NCBI GenBank assembly: GCA_037074615.1
Contig: CM073569.1
Coordinates: forward strand, 874,001 to 938,000
DNA: 64,000 nucleotides
Source: Leucaena leucocephala
Lineage: Eukaryota; Streptophyta; Magnoliopsida; Fabales; Fabaceae
Direction: 5' to 3'
Both the position numbers and the translations under genes were made by a program. Below are positions 1 to 10,188 of this stretch, one piece after another (the stretch's first letter is position 1; every line of letters starts with the position of its first letter). The notes under the pieces were generated by a model, which was given only the letters and a program-made list of their open reading frames with translations, did no database searches and had not been told where the DNA came from.

Positions 1-568
1 TGGAGGCAATATGCTGCCTATGCCTAATGGGTTCTTGATTGGGTTGGGAGAGCTTTTTTTTTTAATGGACGCAGGTTGGCTGTAACAAGTGGACTATGAT
101 TCAGTTTCTTTTATACTTGTACATTTTTCCCAAGAATAAATAAGAGGAGGCCATGTGCTTTCCTTTCATTTATACTTGCAATTAAGGATCTAGAATGATG
201 ATTATTTGGTCCGTTTATAGTCATAATGATTCCAATTTCTGGTCCAATTAAGAAAATATCAGGTCACCTTGTCATTCCTTTGTAAATTATGTTGAGGGAT
301 ATACTGATGGAGGTAAAAGGATCATTTATAATGCAAACTGCATCTAATTATGAGGTAATGGCTGTCAGAATGCATGCAATTTTTCCTAACATGTCAATTT
401 ATTGGACATCTCTTTTTTTTTTCCTTCGAACTTTGTGCAAAATTAATTTCATGGATCTCAACCCCCTTCTCTAGGTATTAATATGAACCCTTGTACATAT
501 ATTTATGTCAATACGAAAAAAGATAATTTTGTATCTATACCTGTTGACTTTTGTTGTCCAATCAACAG

Positions 569-2987
569 GTTTTGACATTTCTGGATGACATATTTGACAC
601 CTTACTAGAAGCACTTTCGGATCCATCCAATGAGGTAGTTTCGTGGATCATGATAGCATTGCTCTCTCTCTTTCTCTCGGATCCCCTTATTCTTGTATGC
701 TGTATGTTAACCTATGTAGACTTTTAGTAATTTCTTTATTTGTTGTTTATTTATAACAGTTTTGTTTATGAATAGGTTGTGCTTCTGGTTCTTGATGTTC
801 ATGCATGCATTGCGATGGATACCCATCACTTTCGACATCTTCTTGTTTACCTAGTGCACAATTTCCAGGCAAATAATTCTCTTTTGGAGAGGTATTTTTC
901 CTGTTTTCTTCATTTCATATATTCACGTGGTTATATATTACTGAAAGATTTTAGTATGAATATTTATTCTTTTTTTCTCCTTTTTTTTAATTTTGAAAAA
1001 TGTATATCTTAGGCGTGGTGCTTTGATAATCCGTCGGCTTTGTGTGCTTTTGAATGCTGAAAGAGTCTACCGTGAACTATCTACAATACTAGAAGGGGAA
1101 TCTGATTTGGATTTTGCATCAATTATGGGTCAGGTCAGTATTGACTTGTCTCAGAGCTTAATTAAATTTATAGCATTTCTGACAACTCTATCAATCTTTT
1201 TTCATGGTTTTATTCCCTCTTTGTTTGCCCCCCATAATTTTTCAGGCTTTAAATTTGATCTTACTCACTTCGTCCGAGTTATCTGAGCTTCGAGATCTTT
1301 TAAAGCAATCGCTAATAAATCCTGCCGGGAAGGATCTATACGTTTCCTTGTATGCCTCATGGTGCCATTCTCCAATGGCAATTATTAGTCTCTGTTTGTT
1401 AGCTCAGGTTGGCATCTACAACTCGTTCATGATCAAAAGTTTCCTCTCCAACTCTATTGCACATGATTACACAAATATACTGTGCATACCATTTGTATTT
1501 GATTGTTTGCCTATGGCTTATGTGTTTTGTATGTCTTCTGAACAGACTTATCAACATGCGAGTGCTGTGATTCAATCTCTTGTAGAGGAGGACATTAATG
1601 TTAAATTTTTGGTTCAACTGGATAAGTTGGTTCGCTTGATGGAAACTCCAATCTTTGCGTATCTTAGATTGCAGGTGCTAGATCAAACCATGTTTCATCT
1701 TAACTTACGTCTTAGGTCCTATGTCTGGTAGAATATGATTAAAATGGAGATGCTGGTTTTGTTTCTGTATGATTTTGATGCCAAGCCTAAGAGTTAGCAA
1801 TTTCTCAATAATTCCTGCTCTCATATTAACTACTTTTTTATCCCTGTAATTTATTCTATGTAATAGCTATTTTTCCATATGACATTTTTTAGGCCCTTTT
1901 TGTCAAATATACCTCTTGACCTTCATTTTAGGCATACGTCATAGTTTGAATAACTTACATTTGCACTGAGATTAATCAAGCAATTATCAATGCCAAGAAA
2001 AAAAGGGTAATCATTAATCCTTGGTTTCCAATTTTGCAGCTTCTTGAACCTGGAAAATATGTATGGTTATTTAAAGCATTGTATGGTCTTCTGATGTTGC
2101 TTCCTCAGGTATGTTCAAGTAACTTTAACCGTGAAGAAGTGTTTTATGTGTAAATTAATGTTAACCTTGTACTGTCTGCTTTTTCGTTATTAAGGTTTTT
2201 ACTATACCTTTAATACCATATTGCAGCAAAGTGCCGCCTTCAAGATACTGAAAACTCGTTTGAAAGCCGTGCCGTCATATTCTTTCAATTGTGAACGATT
2301 GAAGAGAACATCATCTGGGAATCCTTACCAAATTCTTCACCAAATGTCTGGATCTCAAGCTATTGAGGATGGTGATATGATCTTGGATGGTGGGAAGTCA
2401 CATAATAATGGAATCAATTTTGCTGCAAGGCTGCAACAGTTTGAGAAAATGCAGTACCAGCATCGCATGCATGCTAAAGCACAAGCCCAGTTGCGCAATA
2501 ATTCCACGTCATTGCCAAAGGAGGTTGACCTCTTCACTCTGTCTGTCACATTATTTTCTCTACATTTCCATTAAATTTTTGGGGTGAGTATATATGTACA
2601 CGTTAAAGATTTGGAGTGAAGAGAACCTGGAACCGTGCATGCTAGTGTTGAACTTCTCTGTTCTCTGATGCCATATATTCATTTCATATATTCACATACA
2701 GGTGTTGAACTTGCTTCCATATATTCTTATACCTCAACACAAGGGTTTATATGCATAGATGTGTGTGTGTGTGTCTACAGACATGCATATAAGAATTCCG
2801 TGTCTCCATGCATTATATTGCCCTTACTTTTTGGCTCTCGTCTGTTCCCTGATCTCATTACTGGCACTTAATGCAGGGTTCCCAATCACAAAGTCAGGAA
2901 GAAGAATCAAGGCGATCTCGCTCATCTGAGCTTAATGCTCCTCCTTTAAGATCATCAAAGAAAGGCTCCGGGCAGCAGCAACTATAA
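569..2987 (+). CDS. VAC14: VAC14 homologue, 3' part (PIKfyve/Fab1 complex scaffold)
   Basis: C-terminal half of VAC14, the HEAT-repeat scaffold that holds the PI3P 5-kinase Fab1/PIKfyve and the phosphatase Fig4 on the vacuolar membrane and so controls PI(3,5)P2. Eight coding exons are visible: 569-634, 776-891, 1013-1133, 1246-1407, 1546-1674, 2040-2108, 2227-2523 and 2877-2987. All have GT/AG borders and join in frame to TAA. Recognisable stretches are FLDDIFDTLLEALSD, RRGALIIRR, SWCHSPMAIISLCLLAQ, VEEDINVKFLVQLDKL and QQSAAFKILKTRLK, close to Arabidopsis At2g01690 as I remember it. The low-complexity tail (RSRSSELN, then KKGSGQQQL at the end) is also typical. The first 568 bases look like intron, and the 5' exons lie outside the window. 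The identity is secure; exon edges were read by eye. Confidence 0.93.
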
Positions 2988-3509
2988 TATTATTTAATTA
3001 ATTAATGTTGTTTCTGCCCATTTAGAGTCTTACCGTGCACTGATCTCACAGGGCATGTGAACTTTGAGTGGGATTGGGTGTAAATTTACCGTGTAAAAAT
3101 TGTAAATTTATAGCAGTTGGCTCTTTCTGCCAATAGAGGTTGAGATGGTGGTGAAATTGGAAGCTGGGCTTTACTGGCGATATATTCTTTTGAAACGAGA
3201 TTCCCACGTGGTTGTTATTTTTTTATGAAAACCATGTGGGCTAGTGGGAGTGGTTCTTATGTCCTGAAGTTGCATTTTGTTTACATGTTCACTGTGTACC
3301 ACCATCTTACTTAATTACTAGTAATAATTGGCACTGCGATTATAAAACAAAGGCCAAATTATTATCTAGGTCTCTTGTTTTACGTTTACCGTTTTTTCCC
3401 TTGAAAAAAAATATTTTTGTTAGCTTTTTCTTCCAACAACTTACCAGCATGTGTTTTTTTTTTTTTTTGTGTTTGCGTGAACACCCAATATGTTGGTCAA
3501 TCTCACAGG
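2988..3509 (+). other. VAC14 3' UTR and short spacer
   Basis: AT-rich non-coding DNA after the VAC14 stop. The first 200-300 bases are presumably 3' UTR, but no polyadenylation site can be fixed from sequence. A T-run at about 3457-3469 precedes the first SINE. Confidence 0.5.
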
Positions 3510-3682
3510 GGTTGGTTCGAGTGGTAAGCTGCTCGGTATCGTTTAAGTAAAGCCTTCGAGTTCGAGCTTTGGCATACGCAGAAAATTCTTGTTGGGAGAC
3601 TCACCTACTATAGTCAAGTGAACGACGTGGGTCGAATCCGTATGTAGTCGGGGCAAAGCTCCGGTGAATTGGGTGGGCAACA
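3510..3682 (+). mobile_element. tRNA-derived SINE, family 1, copy a
   Basis: The 5' part carries a Pol III A-box-like GGTTCGAGTGGTAAG and a B-box-like GAGTTCGAGCT. The body ends GGTGGGCAAC plus an A-run. The element is flanked by an 8-base direct repeat, CTCACAGG, at 3502-3509 and 3683-3690, which fits a target-site duplication. A second copy lies about 290 bases away and others near 58.4-58.7 kb. Family membership is inferred from the shared body, not from a database. Confidence 0.85.
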
Positions 3683-3790
3683 AAAAAAAAAACTCACAGG
3701 AAATTATAAAGATTGGGTCATAGTAGAACTCATATGGATGGCGCCCTTGAATCTGTGACTTGGTTAAGTTGAAACAACTCGTTAATGATA

Positions 3791-3979
3791 TTAATGGAGG
3801 TTGGTCTGAGTGGTAAGCGGCTCGGTATCGTTTAAGCGAGGTCTCGAGTTCGAGTTTTGGCGTACGCAAAAAATTCCCGTTGGGAGACTCACCCACCATA
3901 GTCAGGTGCGTGACTCGGGTCGGATCCGGATGTAGTCGGGGCAAAGCTCCGGTGAACCGGGTGGGCAACAAAAAAAAAT
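3791..3979 (+). mobile_element. tRNA-derived SINE, family 1, copy b
   Basis: Same body as the copy at 3510, including the TGAGTGGTAAGCGGCTCGG start region, the CGAGTTCGAGT box-B region, GGGAGACTCACC and the GGTGGGCAAC(A)n end. It is bounded by a perfect 12-base direct repeat TCGTTAATGATA at 3779-3790 and 3980-3991, a clear target-site duplication. It lies between SINE copy a and a SINE of a second family. Confidence 0.88.
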
Positions 3980-3991
3980 TCGTTAATGATA

Positions 3992-4150
3992 GTTGGCACA
4001 GATGATAAGAAATAAATTTATATCTTATAAGGTCGTAAGTTCGATTTTTATTGTTATTATGGGGGTTCTTTTAATAGACGATTTAATAAATTTTCTATAA
4101 CCGTTTTCTAAATTTTGAGGGTGTGCTTTGACTTTTGAATAGAACAGTGC
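3992..4150 (+). mobile_element. Degenerate tRNA-derived SINE, family 2, copy a
   Basis: Starts GTTGGCACAGATGATAAG and carries the box-B-like AAGTTCGATTTTTAT, then a GGGGTTCTTTTAATAGACGAT core. The same order of blocks is found, better preserved, at 59351-59532. The 3' end is eroded and its limit is approximate. Confidence 0.65.
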
Positions 4151-5325
4151 TGAATTTACTTAATTTTTTTAGTATAAAAAATATAAATTGAAACAAAAGT
4201 TGATATGCCAGGCATCTTTCTATCAAAAATTTCTATTATTAAAAGGTTAGGGTTTTAAGTATGAGATTTTGAATTTAAGTTAATAAAGAATGTAAAAAAG
4301 CATACCCTTTTTATATTCGAAAATTATCAAATTTAACACTATAGTTTTGGATATTGAATATTGTATTAAAAAAAAGAAAAGAAATCTCTCTCAAGTTTCT
4401 ATTTTCATTAATTTGCTTTTGCCGTCGCAGCCGTAGGAAAGTTACCATCGCCTCTGATGGGTTCCAAATCTATATAATTCCGTTCCATTAATTAAAATAA
4501 TGTTTTTAATTAAGAAGAGAATGTAAAAGCCAAATTGCATATTGCCAACCTCATCTCGGAGTCAACAGAAAATTCCTTTGGATGTTTCAGTTTGATAAAT
4601 TTACTCCCAAATCGTTGTCGCAAATAGCCATCCATGGAGATGAAGAGGTGCGATTGATTAGTTAACTTGGCGCCTCTTTAGTGCTTCTCAATGATTGATT
4701 AGTTCAAATGTGAGAACCCTAATTATCCTATGGAGACTTCCTTAAAGTTTTAAACAAAGAATTGCGTGTTGTTGTTGTTGTTGCATTATGTGACGAAAAG
4801 CACCTTGTATTTTTTGCCTTCTCAAACAATTAAGAAGACCATTATCACCACCAAAGGAAGAATATACCCTTTTCCTTATCCAACTCTTCACATTTAGAAA
4901 AGGGTAGATGAACTCATTCGTTAACATAATCTTCCCAATTTTTAATTCAGCCAATTAAAAATTGGTTTAGTTAAATAAAACTCTCTTGTATTGCCCAATT
5001 ATTAGGTTTAAGTTAAAAGGCACGTGCATAGATATTAAAGTCTCTTTGAACTTTCTTGACATGAACATCGTACTAGGCACGGGACAACCTTTCCATACTT
5101 TCTATACATAAATCTACATCCAAACCCTCATGGTGATGAATAAAACACACTAAACTTCCTACTGATTAACCAAGAGAAATTCTAAGAGAGGATCTCAGAT
5201 CCTCCAAAAGAGTATGCTTTCATGCCCTCTAACCTAAAAATTTCCCATGAAAAAAATTTGAAGTGGCAAGATGAGTTCTAGTTCAAAGGCAGAAACAGGG
5301 CTATTCTGTGATATACCATTAGGTC
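4151..5325. other. Intergenic, no gene recognised
   Basis: AT-rich stretch of about 1.2 kb between the SINEs and the ankyrin gene. It has scattered short reading frames without family features. A (TTG)n run lies at about 4766-4782. The last part before 5326 is presumably the 3' UTR of the ankyrin gene on the minus strand. Confidence 0.5.
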
Positions 5326-7768
5326 TTAAAGAGCACAGATCTTCTCCATGTCAGAATCGTATTCCTCCAACTCAGATATCTTTGCAGAGTAAGACCATGA
5401 AAAAGACTTGCTTCCACTTGCTCTCTTGATGCGTCTACGTGAATCGCTGCACAAAGTAATTCCAAAATGTTGTCTAAACACAAAATAGCACAAACTTGCA
5501 AGAGTCCCAACTAAAACTGGTGCCCCAAAAATAGTTATGGTAATAGCCATCCATGTTTGATCTCCAACAACAAGAAAAGATATTGCAAGAAAAGCCCCAC
5601 AAGTACAAGTACATGCAGCCCACATCATCTTGTTCACTACTGAAACAACCTGCTTTTGAGCCCGAGTGTCCCAAGCTACCAAAGTGATTTGGACTACAAC
5701 AACAGATAGAGAAATGAAGAGAGATGTAGCATTTAGAAGGCAAAAGGCTCTGAAAGCAGCCTTATTAGCTATGTGAGCCTTCCCTGATTCTGGTCCATCT
5801 TTTAGATATTGGCCAGGAAGATTGAAGATAGCCAAGAATCCTATTGAGGCAAAAAGAACAGCAACAACAGTGACAGAATTTATGGTGTTTTGAACTGCTT
5901 CTCTATGAAGTTTTTTCAGTTCCTTAGCAATACCAGACACTCTTCTGAGAGTTTTTTCGTTTTGTACGAGTTGCGAATGAACCTCATGCTTTATATCACT
6001 CACTGTTCTTTTGAGTTCCATAGCTTCATCCACTTTGCCAACATGCCTGGCATACCTGGCACCACAGTCTTCAAGGGCCTCTTTGATTTCCAAAGCTGTA
6101 GCTCCATACTGCAGTTTATCTTCCAAATCCAATGCCGTTTCCTGCTGATTATTGATGGCGTTCACATCCATAGCCTTGTAGATAAGCAAAAGGCTCACTA
6201 TCTGACATACGGAGAGGACCTTGTGTGAATTGAGGCACATAAAGATCATACAGCACAAGAACAGTTTGGAGAGAGTAATAAATGCATGCATAGTTTGTTA
6301 AAAACCCACACGCTAAAATCTACGTAAACCATTCCCTATGATACAAGACAAAAAGTATAATCTGAAATCATACAAAAGCAAGCAAAGTAGCATGAAGTAA
6401 AGAAGCTAGAGCAGGATAATGTATCAAGATTAGATTTTGATAGGTATCTAAGTGAGATGGGAAACCTTATCCCTAATAAAGTGAAAGAACTAGTCTACTT
6501 AAATACTTTATTGAGCATCATATTCTTCTCAATGTGGGACTCGGTATTCATGCTACCAAATCTCCATCAGATTCATTGATAAACAAAAGCAAACAGGGTA
6601 ACAAGCCTACAACTCAGGTTCAAGGGAATATGAAATTGACCTGTGAACGGCCTTTGCGTGTAGCTATGTGTAGAGCTGTATTACCCTTCTTATCACGTTC
6701 ATTGAGTATAGTGGCATCAGCTTGTAATATGTCCTCCACCATTGAAGGACTCTGTCCTTTTACAGCCATATGTAGGGCAGTTTGACCCTTTCTATCCTTG
6801 ATGCAGACTATTGTTGGATCTCGTTTGATAAGTTCTTCCGCAATCCGAAGGAGGCCGTACCTAGCAGCGTTGTGCAAAGCAGTTTTTCCATTTTTCCTAA
6901 CAATCATCATTGAACTGACATCAACGTCCAATATAGCATTCACCACCTCCAAATGGTCTTGAACAGCAGCTGAATACAAGGGGCTTGTGTTTGAGGAGTC
7001 ACATAACTTGCAAATTTCAGGCCAAATACGCAAAAACTACCTCACAATATCTGGAAATAAGATTCACAACGCTTGTGTATCATAATTGAAATCCTTTATT
7101 ATCATCAACATTGCAGTAACAAGCATCAAACACATGGCATTCATGACTGTCACTTTTGGGAAGAGAGATTATAAAAGAGAAAAGAAAACTAACATCAAAG
7201 AAGACACATCCTTGACCACTCAAGACTAAAGTAGACAAAATGCATAGCTAACCTAAAATGTCAAACGAATTAACCAGCATTAAGAAACTTAAATATTGAA
7301 TTTTCAAAGTTAAAGCCCCCGGCTAGCTCTATAATACATTAACATCTTTATGTTGCCATTTTATATAGTTCAATAAGCCATCACAAAGAGTTAAACACTC
7401 ATTAGAACACCAAAATGACGCAAACAATCAGACACACACACACACAAAAGAGGAATACCCAGATGGCCACATTTTGCTGCTATATGAAACGCGTTCATAT
7501 CAGACTTGGACCTGATCTTCACCACTTCCAAGTCACAAAGCTTGAGTAAGTAGCTGAACACCTCACAGAGATTATGCTCTGAAGCGATATACAGAGGGAT
7601 CTCACCAGCATCGTTCTGTAGGTACATGAGGTCAGAAACCGAGAATCCATCTGAAGATTCTTCCTTTTTCAGCAGGTCAAGGATATGCTTGACCCCATCA
7701 ATGTCCCCAGATCGAACGGTAGAGAAAACAGATTGGTATGCCATGAACCGCAGATCCTTTGAGTCCAT
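5326..7768 (-). CDS. Ankyrin-repeat/PGG-domain membrane protein (At2g01680/ITN1 type), interrupted by an in-frame TAG
   Basis: Three exons on the minus strand: 7459-7768, 6641-7050 and 5326-6201, total 1,596 bases (531 residues if read through). The N-terminus MDSKDLRFMAYQSVFSTVR and the ankyrin segments NAFHIAAKCGHL, GKTALHNAARYGLLRIAEEL, GQTALHMAVKG and GNTALHIATRKGR precede a coiled region. A C-terminal PGG domain (VTVVAVLFASIGFLAIFNLP) follows, with three further hydrophobic segments. The family sits in membranes; ITN1 is linked to salt and ABA responses. Joining exons 1 and 2 at consensus sites gives HLDIVR, then TAG at 7037-7039, then FLRIWPE. Relatives have Glu there, so one GAG to TAG change would explain it. 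No in-frame alternative acceptor lies nearby. The product is probably truncated at residue 107, unless the base call is wrong. The gene lies next to VAC14, as in Arabidopsis. Confidence 0.88.
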
Positions 7769-8573
7769 GAAGCAAATTCAAGTCTTCTCCTTCTAATAAA
7801 ACAGCAAAGAGGGAGGTGGGATTTGTAACTTATGAAAAGGGTTACTTGCAGATGAAGTCTCGCTTATTCATTCTGTGAAACTATGTTCTCTCGTCCAACC
7901 CAGAGGAGAAGGAACTGTGTATGAGCAAAGAAATTTACCTGTTGTTTAATCTATAACGAGTGAAGAGACGAACAAAGAGGAAGAGGAACTTCCAATTTGT
8001 CCTATTTTCTTGTGGGGTCTGCTCGCACAGAAAGTCGTGTAGTTTAAGACATTGACTTGTACAAAGGATAATTTCTTGTCGCAAACATCATGTATATTAC
8101 ATTATTATGAATTCTATTGTCAATATATCGACATATAGTTGATGGTTGTTATTCTGCATAATTCCCAAACAACTTATAAATCGTAAATAAAATATTTATT
8201 TTTCTTTTAAATTTTTGTGCTTATTTTTTTTTTATTTATCTTTTGTGAAAAAAAAATGTCAATCCCAGCTTCCTTTCATCTCCACATTTTTTAACACATT
8301 GTGATATATAATTAAAATAATTAGAAAATGATCCCGGCGTTTGGAAAATTTTTATTGGCTTATTAGTCAATTTTTTTAGTAAAATACCTTTAAAAAAATT
8401 TTACGCCATCATATTTCGACTTGTAGAAAATGAATCCATGCGAAATCTATCCTGATTATTACTCTTAACTAATATTCTTTAACATTGGAATACTAATCAA
8501 CATAAATACTCTACTATACTAGGAGAAGAATTTGTATTTTAAAATATTTAAATTAAACTTAAAATACATAAAA
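7769..8573. other. Ankyrin-gene 5' region and intergenic
   Basis: About 250 bases upstream of the minus-strand start are moderately GC-rich and probably hold the 5' UTR and core promoter. From about 8080 the DNA becomes AT-rich with no recognisable gene. Confidence 0.45.
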
Positions 8574-9562
8574 TTTCCCTTAACTTTGAGTAAAATGCAT
8601 ATAACCTTTCATCTTTAAATTCCACCCCCTAAACTCTTAGATTTTGACCACAAGACCCCTAATCTGTATTACTTGACAAATGAGATGGAATTTTTGGAAT
8701 ATATTAGTTTCGCTAAACTTAAAACGGGAACTTCATGGAAGGGTAATTTTGTCATGAACGACGATCTTCAATTCTGTAATTTTCACACTCCCACGTTGCG
8801 GCCTTTGATCTCCTATCCATGGAAAGCATCCTGCCCTGCACCCAATTACCCCAAACCCTTGCTGCCAAATTGAGGAAATCCCCTCTTCTCTCTTTTTTTC
8901 TCCTACACAATGTTGCTTTTCTTTCCCTTCTTAACATTCAATCAATTTGGGTTTAGAAAGACAGTGGGTTTGTTTATGGCATTAGGATTCTGACAGTTCT
9001 GATAACAAAGCAGAGGCGGCTTGAAGCAAGGCAAAAAACACGACTTCTTTGGCGATAAAGGGAGCTTTGGGAGATCCCCCAGAAATGGGTTCTCGCAAGA
9101 AATTGCAGGGTAAGTCATAATTTCGCAAGAATCTAGAAAAAGTGTAATGGTGGGTATTAGGAAGATTAAGAACCAAAACAAAAACACAATAATAGAAAAA
9201 CAGAACAGTACAGGAAGAGGGTAGAGAGATGGAGAGAGTTCTTCCTGCTGCACTTGAGATCTCTATTGCGGGGTAATTGGGTGAGATCGGAGGCAATACC
9301 GAACTAGACCTAGTGGAATTGGGAGAATGACAAAATTATCCTTATATAAAACAGCATGTTGAGTTAATGAATGAATGAATGAAATACCAAAAATTCCATC
9401 TCATTTGCCAAGTAATATAGATTAGGCTGATGTGGCATAAATTCTATTAAATTTAACTAGCACTCTAACGGTACGGCCTCATGGTCAAAATCCAAGAGTT
9501 TAGGGTGAGGAATTTAAACTTTTAAAAATAAGAACACGCACCTCACCCAAACTTCAGTGGAG
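8574..9562. mobile_element. Non-autonomous DNA transposon with long imperfect terminal inverted repeats
   Basis: The left arm (about 8574-8755) and right arm (about 9326-9562) are inverted copies. CCTAAACTCTTAGATTTTGA on the left matches TCAAAATCCAAGAGTTTAGG on the right. GAGATGGAATTTTTGG matches CCAAAAATTCCATCTC, and TAATTTTGTCAT matches ATGACAAAATTA. The arms are about 180-240 bases with gaps. The 570-base centre is less AT-rich, with a C/T-rich tract and no convincing protein, so it could be captured host DNA. No transposase is seen. A Mutator-like origin is possible but unproved, and I could not define a target-site duplication. Confidence 0.72.
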
Positions 9563-10150
9563 TTCTAAATATTTTGGCCTTAAATTAATTACAAGTTTGT
9601 ATCCAAAAAAAAAAAAATTACAAGTCAAAAAACTACTCCACAACACCCCCCCCCCCAAAAAAAAAACACCAATGTACAAGACCCTCCCAGCTTATGTAAT
9701 TTCTCTCTCACAAATATTATATCTTCCAGTGGCCAAAAATGGGGTGTGCGCGTGGTCCCCTCCCCTATGGGGGGAGGGGGTTTTAAATTTTTAAATAAAT
9801 AAAAACACATCAATATCCCCTAAATTCATTTTTGCTTCGCTTTGTCATTTTGTGATATTGCATTAAGTCTTTGTGAAGTTTGAGAGCAGAAACGCAATCT
9901 TCATCTCTTACCAATCAATGTGAGAAAAGCAGCAGCGGCCAGCTTAGTGCGACCCAACACAACATGAACCATTCTTTAATAAAGCTTAAGACTTGTCAAG
10001 AGTTTCACAAGTAGGCCAGCTTCTACGTCTCTTGTGGCATCCTAAGGCCCTATCTTTTTAATTACACATGAAACAATAAAAAGTTGTGCTATATCCTTTG
10101 ATCCCCACAGCATCCAATGAAGTAAATTACCGTAAAATGTTAAAATTCAT

Positions 10151-10188
<38 letters not shown>
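9563..10188. other. Low-complexity spacer and UFD1 3' flank
   Basis: Contains an A-run, a C-run followed by A at about 9647-9666, a palindrome-like block at 9757-9780 (CCCCTCCCC, then GGGGGGAGGGGG) and a (TA)n microsatellite just before the UFD1 stop. No gene recognised. The right part is probably UFD1 3' UTR. Confidence 0.5.
10156..10186. repeat. (TA)n microsatellite
   Basis: About fifteen consecutive AT dinucleotides directly downstream of the UFD1 stop codon (minus strand), within the presumed 3' UTR. Likely length-polymorphic. Confidence 0.9.

Noticed and set aside
1204..1731. 175-residue open frame inside VAC14
   Set aside because: It runs through an intron between two real VAC14 exons; the exon parts are annotated and the middle is non-coding.
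3543..3971. 142-residue minus-strand frame with internal repetition
   Set aside because: It is the antisense reading of two family 1 SINE copies, which explains the repeated peptide.
7031..7050. Alternative acceptor that would skip the TAG in the ankyrin gene
   Set aside because: The only other AG dinucleotides nearby would start the exon at 7040 or 7036, both out of frame with exon 1.
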